In this document: piece after piece, positions 1-7,057 of the stretch
Layout of the letters: every line of letters starts with the position of its first letter
Numbering within the stretch: position 1 is the stretch's first letter
Program-made: the position numbers and the translations under genes
Notes under the pieces: generated by a model
Seen by the model: the letters and a program-made list of their open reading frames with translations, nothing else
Database searches by the model: none
What the model was told of the DNA's origin: nothing
Source: JAWWPY01 sp964412845
Lineage (GTDB): Bacteria > Actinomycetota > Actinomycetes > Streptosporangiales > Streptosporangiaceae
Length of the DNA: 11,780 bases
Reading direction: 5' to 3'
NCBI GenBank assembly: GCA_964412845.1
Contig: CAYPQM010000189.1
Coordinates: 1-11,780 of the forward strand

Positions 1-698
1 CGGCCGACCACGCGCTCCTTCATCGGGATCAGCGCGTTGTCGGTGATCTTGATGTTCTCCGGGCAGACCTCGGTGCAGCACTTGGTGATGTTGCAGTAGC
101 CGAGGCCGAAGTCGTCCTGGGCGATCTCGCGCCGGTCAGCGGTGTCGGCCGGGTGCATCTCCAGTTCCGCGATCCGCATCAGGAACCGCGGGCCCGCGAA
201 TGCCCGCTCGTTCTCGGGGTGGTCACGGATGACATGGCAGACGTTCTGGCACAGGAAGCACTCGATGCACTTGCGGAACTCCTGGGAACGCTGCACGTCG
301 ACCTGCTGCATCCGGAACTCGCCCAGGCCGGCCGCGGGGTCAGGGGTGAACGACGGGATCTCCCGCGCCTTGGCGTAGTTGAACGACACGTCGGTGACCA
401 GGTCCCTGATGACCGGGAACGTCCGCAGCGGGGTGAGCGTGATCGTCTCCTCCGGCTGGAACAGCGACATCCGCGTCATGCAGGCCAGCCGCGGCCGCCC
501 GTTGATCTCCATCGAGCAGGAGCCGCACTTGCCCGCCTTGCAGTTCCAGCGGACCGCCAGGTCACCCGTCTGGGTGGCCTGCAGCCGGTGCAGCACGTCC
601 AGGACGACCTCGCCCTCGTTGGCCTCGACCTGGTAGTCGGTTAGCTCGCCCTGCCCGGCATCGCCGCGCCAGATCCGGAGGGTTACTTTCGCGCCCAT
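1..698 (-). CDS. sdhB: Succinate dehydrogenase iron-sulfur subunit SdhB, C-terminus cut off by window edge
   Basis: This subunit passes electrons from the SdhA flavin through three Fe-S clusters to the membrane anchor. The frame is open from the ATG at 698-696 to the window edge, giving 232 codons; relatives are about 250 aa, so roughly 15-20 residues are missing. The N-terminal ferredoxin domain has C53, C58, C61 and C73 for [2Fe-2S]. The C-terminal domain has C144, C147, C150 and C154, then C202, C208 and C212. By the spacing of E. coli SdhB, C144/C147/C150/C212 bind [4Fe-4S] and C154/C202/C208 bind [3Fe-4S]. C154 is followed by His instead of the common Pro, which I recall also in mycobacterial Sdh1. 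C207 is an extra cysteine beside a ligand. The start overlaps the sdhA stop as TGATG, so translation is probably coupled. Identification is secure; the type F assignment rests on the whole operon. Confidence 0.96.
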   Translation of the reverse strand, partial: MGAKVTLRIWRGDAGQGELTDYQVEANEGEVVLDVLHRLQATQTGDLAVRWNCKAGKCGSCSMEINGRPRLACMTRMSLFQPEETITLTPLRTFPVIRDLVTDVSFNYAKAREIPSFTPDPAAGLGEFRMQQVDVQRSQEFRKCIECFLCQNVCHVIRDHPENERAFAGPRFLMRIAELEMHPADTADRREIAQDDFGLGYCNITKCCTEVCPENIKITDNALIPMKERVVG

Positions 699-2590
699 CA
701 GCTTGTCTCCTCGCCCGCCGGGGGCAATTCCTCATCGGTGAGGTACTTCTTCAGTTCGGAGCGGTCGAACAGGGCCAGCAGGTCCTCGCGCATCGGGATC
801 ATCGGCTGCCGGGTGAGCGTCACGGTGTCACCGTCCAGCGCGCAGATCAGGTTGATCTTGCGCCATTCCGGTGACATGCCGGGGTAGTCGTCGCGGGTGT
901 GCCCGCCGCGGCTCTCCTGGCGCTCCAGCGCCGCCTGGGCCACGCAGTCCGCGATCAGCATGATGTTGCGCAGGTCCAGGGCCAGGTGCCAGCCGGGGTT
1001 GTAGGCCGCGCCGCCCTCTGCGCTGACCTGCGCCGCCCGCTCGCGTAGTTTTTCCAGTTCGGCGAGCGCCGCCTTGATCTCCTCTTCCTTGCGGATGATG
1101 CCGACCAGGTCGCTCATGGTCTGCTGGACCTCGGCGTGCACCGTGTACGGGTTCTCACCGCCCGCCCGCTCCAGCGGGGCGATGGCCTCCGCCTGCGCCG
1201 CCGCGAGCTCGACGTCGCTGGCCTTCGGCCGGTCGCCGCCCAGCGAATCCAGGTACTCCGCCGCGCCCATCCCGGCCCGGCGGCCGAACACCAGCAGGTC
1301 GGACAGTGAGTTGCCGCCCAGCCGGTTGGATCCGTGCATGCCGCCGGACACCTCACCGGCCGCGAACAGGCCGGGCACCGATGCGGCCGCGGTGTCCGGG
1401 TCGACCTCAACCCCGCCCATCACGTAGTGCTGGGCCGGGCCGACCTCCATCGGCTCCTTGGTGATGTCCACATCGGCCAGTTCCTTGAACTGGTGGTACA
1501 TGGACGGCAGCTTGCGCAGGATCTCCTCGGCTGGCCGCCGGGAGGCGATATCGAGGAAAACGCCGCCGTGCGGTGAGCCGCGCCCGGCCTTGACCTCGGC
1601 GTTGATCGAGCGGGCCACCTCGTCGCGGGGCAGCAGTTCCGGTGGGCGCCGGTTGTTCTCCTGGTCGGTGTACCAGCGGTCGCCTTCTTCCTCGGTCTCC
1701 GCGTACATCGCGCGGAACACGTCGGGCACGTAGCCGAACATGAACCGCTTTCCCTCGGAGTTCTTGAGCACCCCGCCGTCGCCGCGGACCGACTCGGTGA
1801 CCAGCAGCCCGCGCACCGAGAGTGGCCAGACCATGTGCGTGGGGTGGAACTGCACGAACTCCATGTTCAGCAGCTTCGCGCCGGTCAGCAGCGCCAGCGC
1901 GTGCCCGTCCCCGGTGTACTCCCAGGAATTCGAGCTGACCTTGAACGTCTTGCCGATCCCGCCGGTGGCCAGGATGACCGCGGGCGCCTCGAACAGTACG
2001 AACCGCCCGCTTTCCCGGATGTAGCTGAACGCGCCCGCGATCCGATCGCCGTCCTTGACCAGGCGGGTGACCGTGGTTTCCGCGAAGACCTTGATCATGG
2101 CTTCCGGGTCGCCGTGCTCCCGGGCGTCCTCCTGCTGGAGGGCCACCACCCGCTGCTGCAGGGTGCGGATCATCTCCAGGCCGGTCCGGTCGCCGACATG
2201 GGCCAGCCGGGGGTATTCGTGGCCGCCGAAGTTGCGCTGGCTGATCTTGCCGTCGGGGGTGCGGTCGAATACCGCCCCCCACGCTTCGAGTTCCCAGACC
2301 CGGTCCGGGGCCTCCTTGGCGTGCAGTTCGGCCATCCGCCAGTTGTTCAGGAACTTGCCGCCGCGCATGGTGTCGCGGAAGTGAACCTGCCAGTTGTCGT
2401 TGGGGTTGACGTTGCCCATCGCGGCGGCGCAGCCGCCCTCGGCCATGACCGTGTGGGCCTTGCCGAACAGGGACTTGGAGATAACAGCGGTCTTCTTGCC
2501 CGCCTGCCGCGCCTCGATGGCCGCCCGCAAGCCTGAGCCGCCCGCGCCGATCACCACAACGTCGTAGGGGAGCCGCTCTATGTCACTCAT
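698..2590 (-). CDS. sdhA: Succinate dehydrogenase flavoprotein subunit SdhA (630 aa)
   Basis: SdhA oxidises succinate to fumarate on a covalently bound FAD at the cytoplasmic face of complex II. The Rossmann motif VVVIGAGGSG is at residues 11-20. H46 in KAHTVMAEGG is the expected site of covalent FAD attachment. Active-site elements follow in family order: H249 in VQFHPTH, R269 in ESVRGDGG, the Arg of DEVARS (R327), H388 in AQHYVMGG, and E413 with R423 in the GEVSGGMHGSNRLGGNS stretch. The C-terminal helical and capping region is full length, and 630 aa fits the Sdh1-type flavoprotein. The only usable start is the ATG at 2590: no in-frame start lies in the 26 bp after the sdhC stop. An AGAAGG Shine-Dalgarno sits 12 nt from it, longer than usual. 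The gene lies between sdhC and sdhB in one operon. Fumarate reductase activity in reverse cannot be excluded from sequence. Confidence 0.97.
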   Translation of the reverse strand: MSDIERLPYDVVVIGAGGSGLRAAIEARQAGKKTAVISKSLFGKAHTVMAEGGCAAAMGNVNPNDNWQVHFRDTMRGGKFLNNWRMAELHAKEAPDRVWELEAWGAVFDRTPDGKISQRNFGGHEYPRLAHVGDRTGLEMIRTLQQRVVALQQEDAREHGDPEAMIKVFAETTVTRLVKDGDRIAGAFSYIRESGRFVLFEAPAVILATGGIGKTFKVSSNSWEYTGDGHALALLTGAKLLNMEFVQFHPTHMVWPLSVRGLLVTESVRGDGGVLKNSEGKRFMFGYVPDVFRAMYAETEEEGDRWYTDQENNRRPPELLPRDEVARSINAEVKAGRGSPHGGVFLDIASRRPAEEILRKLPSMYHQFKELADVDITKEPMEVGPAQHYVMGGVEVDPDTAAASVPGLFAAGEVSGGMHGSNRLGGNSLSDLLVFGRRAGMGAAEYLDSLGGDRPKASDVELAAAQAEAIAPLERAGGENPYTVHAEVQQTMSDLVGIIRKEEEIKAALAELEKLRERAAQVSAEGGAAYNPGWHLALDLRNIMLIADCVAQAALERQESRGGHTRDDYPGMSPEWRKINLICALDGDTVTLTRQPMIPMREDLLALFDRSELKKYLTDEELPPAGEETS

Positions 2591-2603
2591 GTGCGCTGCG
2601 CAC
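2591..2603 (-). promoter_or_regulatory. Palindrome between sdhA Shine-Dalgarno and start codon
   Basis: GTGCGCAGCGCAC is a perfect inverted repeat around one central base and abuts the sdhA ATG. In mRNA it could form a five-base-pair stem with a three-base loop (GTGCG-CAG-CGCAC). The best Shine-Dalgarno, AGAAGG, lies immediately 5' of the repeat region, 12 nt from the ATG, so folding would bring it closer to the start. Short GC palindromes arise by chance in this DNA, so a function is unproven. Confidence 0.3.
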
Positions 2604-2616
2604 CTTCTGCCTCAAC

Positions 2617-3408
2617 CTAGAAGAACCGCGGGTCGGTGATGGCACCGCTGGCCACCAGGCGGATGTAGAGGTCGGTGAACAGCACCCAGAACAGCGACAC
2701 CCAGGCGAATTGCATATGCCGGGCGTTCAGCCTGGAGATCTTCGTCCACATCCAGTACCTGACCGGGTGCTTGGAGAAATGCTTGAGCCGACCCCCGGTG
2801 ATGTGCCTGCACGCGTGGCAGGACAGCGAGTACAGCCAGAGCAGGGCCGCGTTGACGATCAGCACGAGCGTGCCGAGGCCCATGTGGCCCCACTGGCCGT
2901 CGTGGTTGCGGAACGCGATCACCGCGTCGGCGCTGAGAACCACGTTGAAGACCAGTGCGATGTAGAAGAAGTACCGGTGCACGTTCTGCAGGATCAGCGG
3001 CAGCCGGGTCTCGCCGGTGTACTTGGCGTGCGGCTCGCGCACCGCGCAGGAGGCCGGCGCCCGCCAGAACGCCCGGTAGTAGGCCTTCCGGTAGTAATAG
3101 CAGGTGAAGCGGAACCCCATCGGGCCGCCGATGATGATGATCGCGGGGGTCAGCGCGGAGAGCCACGGGATCCAGCTCACTCCCGCGCCCGGCACGCAGG
3201 TGGTCGCGAGGCACGGCGAGTACAGCGGGGAAACGTACGGTTTCCAGAAATAATCCGCATTGACCAGCGATGCCCAGGTCAGGTAGACCACGACGGCACC
3301 GAGGGCGGCCGCGTTGACCGCTGGCTGGCGCCACCAGTTGTCCTTGCGCAGGGTGGATTCCTTGATCTGCGCCCGGGTCTTGGCCGGCCCAGCCGTTGTC
3401 TGCGTCAT
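2617..3408 (-). CDS. sdhC: Succinate dehydrogenase membrane anchor SdhC, type F / Sdh1-like (263 aa)
   Basis: This single membrane subunit anchors SdhA-SdhB and delivers electrons to quinone. I see five hydrophobic segments at about residues 34-52, 81-99, 143-166, 175-196 and 232-252. Conserved-looking Cys/His residues are C66, C71, C103, C121, H127, H144, and the SCHACRHI cluster with C197, H198, C200 and H202. The frame is open up to 3489, but I place the start at the ATG at 3408 (MTQTTAGPAK), which has GGAG 9 nt upstream; the extra 27 residues lack anchor-like character. A three-gene operon with one large SdhC matches mycobacterial Sdh1, whose cryo-EM structure showed a Rieske-type [2Fe-2S] cluster inside the membrane domain. 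That this protein carries the same cluster is inference. It is first in the operon, and its stop is 26 bp before sdhA. Confidence 0.92.
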   Translation of the reverse strand: MTQTTAGPAKTRAQIKESTLRKDNWWRQPAVNAAALGAVVVYLTWASLVNADYFWKPYVSPLYSPCLATTCVPGAGVSWIPWLSALTPAIIIIGGPMGFRFTCYYYRKAYYRAFWRAPASCAVREPHAKYTGETRLPLILQNVHRYFFYIALVFNVVLSADAVIAFRNHDGQWGHMGLGTLVLIVNAALLWLYSLSCHACRHITGGRLKHFSKHPVRYWMWTKISRLNARHMQFAWVSLFWVLFTDLYIRLVASGAITDPRFF

Positions 3409-3526
3409 CCTTGACGTCTCCGCCCTCAAACTCAGTGGATCACCAGGCGCACTGCTGCTGTGGAACCTTATTCCAAGGCATATCACCACGGAGCCCCGCG
3501 GCGAGTGCCCATGCGTGTGACTCTGG
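3409..3526 (-). promoter_or_regulatory. sdhC upstream region with candidate -10 and small inverted repeat
   Basis: This 118-bp gap separates the peptidase stop from the sdhC start and must hold the sdh operon promoter unless transcription reads through. On the minus strand it contains TGGAATAAGGTTCCA (plus 3461-3475), an inverted repeat with five-base arms and a five-base spacer. Its middle gives TAAGGT (plus 3465-3470), which fits the actinobacterial TANNNT -10 pattern; I found no good -35 at 17 bp. A repressor on the repeat would cover the -10. GGAG, 9 nt from the ATG, is the ribosome binding site. No convincing terminator for the preceding peptidase gene was seen here. Confidence 0.3.
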
Positions 3527-5656
3527 CTACACCGTGATCCCGAGGGACCGGCGCAGGAAGTCCACCTGCAACAGGAGCAGGTTCTCGGCGACCTCCTCCT
3601 GCGGGGTCATGTGCGTGACGCCCGACAGCGGCAGCACGGCGTGCGGTCGGCCCGCGGCCAGCAGCGCCGACGACATGCGCAGCGTGTGCGCAGCGACCAC
3701 ATTGTCGTCGGCGAGCCCGTGGATGAGCAGCAGCGGCCGCTTGAGCCGGGGCGCCTCGTCCAGCAGCGAGCACGCGTCATACACGTCGGGGGTCTCGGCT
3801 GGGTCGCCTAGATAGCGTTCGGTGTAATGGGTGTCATAGAGCCGCCAGTCGGTGACCGGGGCGCCCGCGACGGCCGCGTGGAACACGTCAGGCCGGCGGA
3901 GCACGGCCAGGGCGGCCAGATATCCACCGAACGACCAGCCCCGGATAGCGACTCGTCCCATGTCGAGGTCGCCGCAGCGCTCGTTCGCGGCCTCCAGCGC
4001 CTCGATCTGGTCGGCCAGGACCGGGTCGGCCAGGTTGCGCCAGACCTCGCGATCCCAGTCCGGGCCGCGGCCCGGGGTGCCCCGGCCGTCGGCGACCAGC
4101 ACGGCGAAACCCTGCTCGGCCAGCCACTGCGAGGTCAGGAACGCGGCCCGGGCGGCCAGCACCCGCTGGGCGTGCGGGCCGCCGTAGGGGTCCAGCAGCA
4201 CCGGCAGCTTCCGCGAGCCTGGCTCATGCCAGGACGGGAGCAGCAGCGCGGCGCGGATGGCCCGCGGCCCGGCGTGGCCCAGCATCGGACTCGGGTCAGG
4301 GAGGTTCGGGCGCTGGGCCAGCGAGGCGATCCGGGCGACCTCGGTGGCCGTGGCGGTGTCCGGGTCATCGCGCAGCACGATCACCGTGGCGCCGTTCTCG
4401 ACCAGCGTCTGGGTGCTGATCACGGTGGTGCCGCCCGCCCGGCGGCCGCCGTAGATTCCCTCCCGCGGCGTGACCTGCGCCAGGCCGGGCGGCCCGTAGA
4501 GCCACAGGCCTATGTCCATGGGTTCCTGCGAGGCGGTGAAGAGCACGAAATCCCCGTCCACCGACACGATCTGGCGGACCTGCAAGGTGGCGGGCGTGAC
4601 CGGGGCGGCGCGCCGGTCGCGGAGTTCCTCCGGCGTGGCGACCAGGAGGCGTCGCGCGCCGCCCTCCTCGGTGGTCCACACGATCCGGCCCGCCGTGGTC
4701 CGCGCCGGAACGCCGGGCACGATGTCCAGCCACCGCTCGTCGCTGTCCGCACGCACCGCAGTGGTGCTTCCGCTGACCGGATCGACCGCGAGCAGGTTCA
4801 TCCGGCGCTGGTCCCGGCTCTGCACCACGATGAGCAGCCCAGGATCCGGCCAGTCCGCCGTGATCAGGTAGGGGAACGCGGCCCGGTCCCAGTCCACCGG
4901 TACCTGGCCGCCGTCCAGCCTGACCAGCAGGAGCGAGACATCCGCGTTCGGCGTGCCCGCGGCCGGGTAGGCCACCTCCGTCGCCGGGCGCTGCGGGTTC
5001 GCCGGATCGGCGATGTGCCAGCGATTGACCGGGGTCTCGTCCACCCTGGCCACCAGCAGGGCGGAGCCGTCCGGCGCCCACCAGTAGCCGCGTGTCCGGC
5101 CCATTTCCTCGGCCGCGACGAACTCGGCCAGGCCGCTGGTGACCCCGGGGGCCGCCGCGGCGATGACGGTGTCCCGGCCGGTGCCTGGTTCCAGCACCCG
5201 CAGGGCGCCCCGGCAGACGTAGCCGACCCGGGTGCCGGTCGGATCCATCCTCGGGTCGAGCGCGGGGGAGCAGGCGCCGGCCTGCCGCGGAGCGGCGGCC
5301 GGCCCGGTCAGGTCGGCCAGGTAGACCTGCCCGGCCAGCGCGAACGATGCCACCGTCATGCCGGTGTCCGTGGCGAAGGCCACAATGCCCGCAGCCTGCT
5401 CGCGGGTCCGCTCCCGGCGTGCCTTTTCCTCGGCGGGAAGATCCCCGTCCAGGTTGTGCAGCGCGGCCGGGTCGGCCACCAGCCGCTCCTGCCCCGTGCC
5501 GACGTCCAGCACCCACAGGCAGGTCACCGGGTCGGTTCCGCCCTTGCTGCGCAGGAAGGCCACCCGGCTGCCGTCCGGGGAAATCTGGAATGAGCGCGGA
5601 GCACCGAGGGTAAACCGCTGGGTCCTGGCCTGCTGCCTGGGGAAGCTCTCCGTCAT
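3527..5656 (-). CDS. S9 family serine peptidase, dipeptidyl-peptidase IV type (709 aa)
   Basis: The family releases X-Pro or X-Ala dipeptides from peptide N-termini. Residues up to about 450 form the DPP-IV-type beta-propeller; AEFVAAEEM (E183, E184) matches the double-Glu motif that holds the substrate amino terminus. The alpha/beta-hydrolase domain follows: GWSFGGY with nucleophile S575, THYTERYLG (a DPP-IV hallmark with Tyr-Thr-Glu-Arg-Tyr), HGLADDNV with the catalytic Asp at 650 or 651, and GVTHMT with H682. Length is typical for bacterial S9B enzymes. There is no signal peptide or membrane anchor, so it is probably cytoplasmic and acts in peptide turnover. The ATG at 5656 has GGAAGGA 7 nt upstream. 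It diverges from mshB across 29 bp, so its promoter must lie partly inside mshB. It might be an oligopeptidase with another preference, but the double-Glu motif favours dipeptidyl peptidase. Confidence 0.93.
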   Translation of the reverse strand: MTESFPRQQARTQRFTLGAPRSFQISPDGSRVAFLRSKGGTDPVTCLWVLDVGTGQERLVADPAALHNLDGDLPAEEKARRERTREQAAGIVAFATDTGMTVASFALAGQVYLADLTGPAAAPRQAGACSPALDPRMDPTGTRVGYVCRGALRVLEPGTGRDTVIAAAAPGVTSGLAEFVAAEEMGRTRGYWWAPDGSALLVARVDETPVNRWHIADPANPQRPATEVAYPAAGTPNADVSLLLVRLDGGQVPVDWDRAAFPYLITADWPDPGLLIVVQSRDQRRMNLLAVDPVSGSTTAVRADSDERWLDIVPGVPARTTAGRIVWTTEEGGARRLLVATPEELRDRRAAPVTPATLQVRQIVSVDGDFVLFTASQEPMDIGLWLYGPPGLAQVTPREGIYGGRRAGGTTVISTQTLVENGATVIVLRDDPDTATATEVARIASLAQRPNLPDPSPMLGHAGPRAIRAALLLPSWHEPGSRKLPVLLDPYGGPHAQRVLAARAAFLTSQWLAEQGFAVLVADGRGTPGRGPDWDREVWRNLADPVLADQIEALEAANERCGDLDMGRVAIRGWSFGGYLAALAVLRRPDVFHAAVAGAPVTDWRLYDTHYTERYLGDPAETPDVYDACSLLDEAPRLKRPLLLIHGLADDNVVAAHTLRMSSALLAAGRPHAVLPLSGVTHMTPQEEVAENLLLLQVDFLRRSLGITV

Positions 5657-5685
5657 GCTCCGATCCTTCCAGGTAATCTCGCCCC
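5657..5685 (+). promoter_or_regulatory. Divergent gap; candidate leaderless promoter of mshB
   Basis: TAATCT at 5674-5679 is a good -10 hexamer and ends 6 nt before the mshB ATG, so transcription would begin at or next to the A of the start codon. There is no Shine-Dalgarno for mshB in this gap. The matching -35 would fall near 5650-5656, over the peptidase start codon, and is poor (CCGTCA at an 18-bp spacing). On the other strand the same gap carries the peptidase ribosome binding site GGAAGGA. Confidence 0.5.
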
Positions 5686-6570
5686 ATGAGCTCGGGGCGC
5701 GATGGTGCGGAGCGCGACCGCCGGCTCCTGCTGGTGCACGCGCACCCCGACGACGAGTCGATCGGCACCGGCGCGACCATGGCCAAGTACGCCGCCGAGG
5801 GCGCCCAGGTCACCCTCGTCACCTGCACGCTGGGCGAACTGGGTGAGGTGATCCCCGCGGAGCTGGCCCACCTGGCCGCGGACCAGGAGAACCGTCTCGG
5901 CGAGTACCGGATCGGTGAGCTCGCTGCCGCCTGCCAGGCGCTCGGCGTGACCGATCACCGCTTCCTCGGCGGGCCCGCGTGCTGGCGGGATTCCGGGATG
6001 ATGGGCTTGGCGTCCAACGGCGAGCCGGGTTCCTTCTGGCAGGCCGATGTGGACGAGGCCGCCCGCGAACTCGTGGCCATCATCCGCGAGGTGCGCCCGC
6101 AGGTCGTCGTCAGCTACGACGACAACGGGTTCTACGGGCACCCCGACCACATCCAGGCGCATCGGGTCGCGTGGCGCGCGATCCAGCTGGCCCCGTGGCC
6201 GGTGACCAAGTTCTATGCCACGGCGATGCCGCGCTCCGTGCTGGCCGAGGCGATCAAGCTGAGATCCCCGGGCGACACCGCTGGGCCGGCCGGCTTCACC
6301 GAAGCGGCCGCCGTGGGCGAGTTGCCGTTCGGCGTGCCGGACGGGCAGGTGACCACCGAGATCGACGGCACCAGGTACCTGGACGCCAAGATGGCCGCGA
6401 TGCGCGCGCACGCCACGCAGATCATCGTGCGCAGCCCGTTCTTCGCGCTGTCGGACCGGATGGGCCAGCGGGTGGCCGGCCGCGAGTACTACACGCTGCT
6501 GGCCGGTGCCCGTGGCCCGGCCCGCGGCCCGCACGGGCGCGAGGATGATCTTTTCGCTGGGGTGGACTAA
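5686..6570 (+). CDS. mshB: N-acetyl-glucosaminyl-inositol deacetylase MshB (294 aa)
   Basis: MshB removes the acetyl group from GlcNAc-inositol to give GlcN-inositol, which MshC then joins to cysteine in mycothiol synthesis. It is a cytoplasmic zinc enzyme of the LmbE/PIG-L fold. The AHPDDE motif gives H20 and D23 as zinc ligands and D22 as general base; H155 of GHPDH is the third ligand, and Y150 just before it matches the MshB active-site Tyr. TLGELGEV (48-55) and WRDSGM (100-105) resemble MshB more than Mca, the mycothiol-conjugate amidase paralogue. The C-terminus ends in DDLFAGVD, as in MshB proteins. Length agrees with the roughly 300 aa of the mycobacterial enzyme. It is first in a plus-strand group with the DUF6113-like gene and the flavin reductase. 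The ATG has a -10 six bases upstream and no ribosome binding site, suggesting a leaderless mRNA. Mca function is the main alternative. Confidence 0.9.
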   Translation: MSSGRDGAERDRRLLLVHAHPDDESIGTGATMAKYAAEGAQVTLVTCTLGELGEVIPAELAHLAADQENRLGEYRIGELAAACQALGVTDHRFLGGPACWRDSGMMGLASNGEPGSFWQADVDEAARELVAIIREVRPQVVVSYDDNGFYGHPDHIQAHRVAWRAIQLAPWPVTKFYATAMPRSVLAEAIKLRSPGDTAGPAGFTEAAAVGELPFGVPDGQVTTEIDGTRYLDAKMAAMRAHATQIIVRSPFFALSDRMGQRVAGREYYTLLAGARGPARGPHGREDDLFAGVD

Positions 6571-6579
6571 AGATCCGTA

Positions 6580-6592
6580 TAGCCTGCTCTCC
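6580..6592 (+). promoter_or_regulatory. Candidate leaderless -10 for the DUF6113-like gene
   Basis: TAGCCT at 6580-6585 fits TANNNT and lies 7 nt before the GTG at 6593, with no Shine-Dalgarno between. The overlapping TATAGC is an alternative. If real, this gene has its own leaderless promoter in the 22-bp gap after mshB as well as read-through. A single short hexamer is weak evidence. Confidence 0.3.
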
Positions 6593-7057
6593 GTGGAGAT
6601 CAGGCCGGCAGAACAGCCCGCGGACGGCCAGGACCTGCGCGCCCAGGGGTTTCTGACGGGCGGCGCCTACTCGCTGCTCTTCCTGTTCGGCGCGGCCCAG
6701 GGCCTGATCGGCTGCTTCCAGTTCAGCCGGGGCGTCGGCCCGGTGCCGCTCGCTGCGCTGGGCTTCTGCATTCTGATCGTGGTGACCTGCGTGCTGGGCG
6801 CGGCCGCGATGGATTCGGCGGCTGGCGCGCTGCTGCCCGCGGCCGGCTGGTTCCTGGTGACGGTGCTGCTGACCCTGCCGACCGCGCAGGGCAGCGTGAT
6901 CGTCACGAACACCGCGGCGGGAGAGTGGTACCTGTATGGCGGCTCGGCCTGCGCCGCAGCAGGCGTGGTGATCGCGTTCATGCGCCGGTTCCGCGCTGCC
7001 GCCGCCGCGGTCGGCCGCCCGGCCGCCGTCCGGTCGGCCCGGGGTGCCGGGCTATGA
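6593..7057 (+). CDS. Small four-helix membrane protein, DUF6113-like (154 aa)
   Basis: I recognise this only as a conserved actinobacterial membrane protein like DUF6113 proteins, which I recall next to mshB in other actinomycetes. Function is unknown. Four hydrophobic segments can be read: GGAYSLLFLFGAAQGLIGCF, PLAALGFCILIVVTCVLGAA, a segment around AAGWFLVTVLLTLPT, and one around GGSACAAAGVVIAFM. Between the last two is a short loop ending in GEWYLYGG. The C-terminus is basic and likely cytoplasmic. The start is uncertain: the frame is open further 5' and has an ATG at 6545 inside mshB, preceded by GAGG. I prefer the GTG at 6593 because it lies beyond the mshB stop, and TAGCCT (6580-6585) sits 7 nt before it like a leaderless -10. 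The stop overlaps the next gene's ATG as ATGA, implying coupled translation. Confidence 0.72.
   Translation: MEIRPAEQPADGQDLRAQGFLTGGAYSLLFLFGAAQGLIGCFQFSRGVGPVPLAALGFCILIVVTCVLGAAAMDSAAGALLPAAGWFLVTVLLTLPTAQGSVIVTNTAAGEWYLYGGSACAAAGVVIAFMRRFRAAAAAVGRPAAVRSARGAGL

Noticed and set aside
3827..5593. Long open frame (588 codons) on the plus strand opposite the S9 peptidase
   Set aside because: Its product is an Arg/Gly/His/Gln-rich string with no domain pattern, whereas the minus-strand frame has a full propeller, catalytic triad and DPP-IV motifs. Long antisense frames are expected in GC-rich coding DNA.
4365..5828. Open frame of 487 codons on the minus strand covering the divergent gap and overlapping the peptidase in another frame
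   Set aside because: It is Gly/Arg/Pro-rich with no recognisable domain and crosses mshB on the wrong strand; a frame shadow of the peptidase.
5686..6570. Mca (mycothiol S-conjugate amidase) instead of MshB
   Set aside because: The TLGELGEV, WRDSGM and DDLFAG segments fit MshB better, and the downstream DUF6113-like gene is an mshB neighbour; not formally excluded without a tree.
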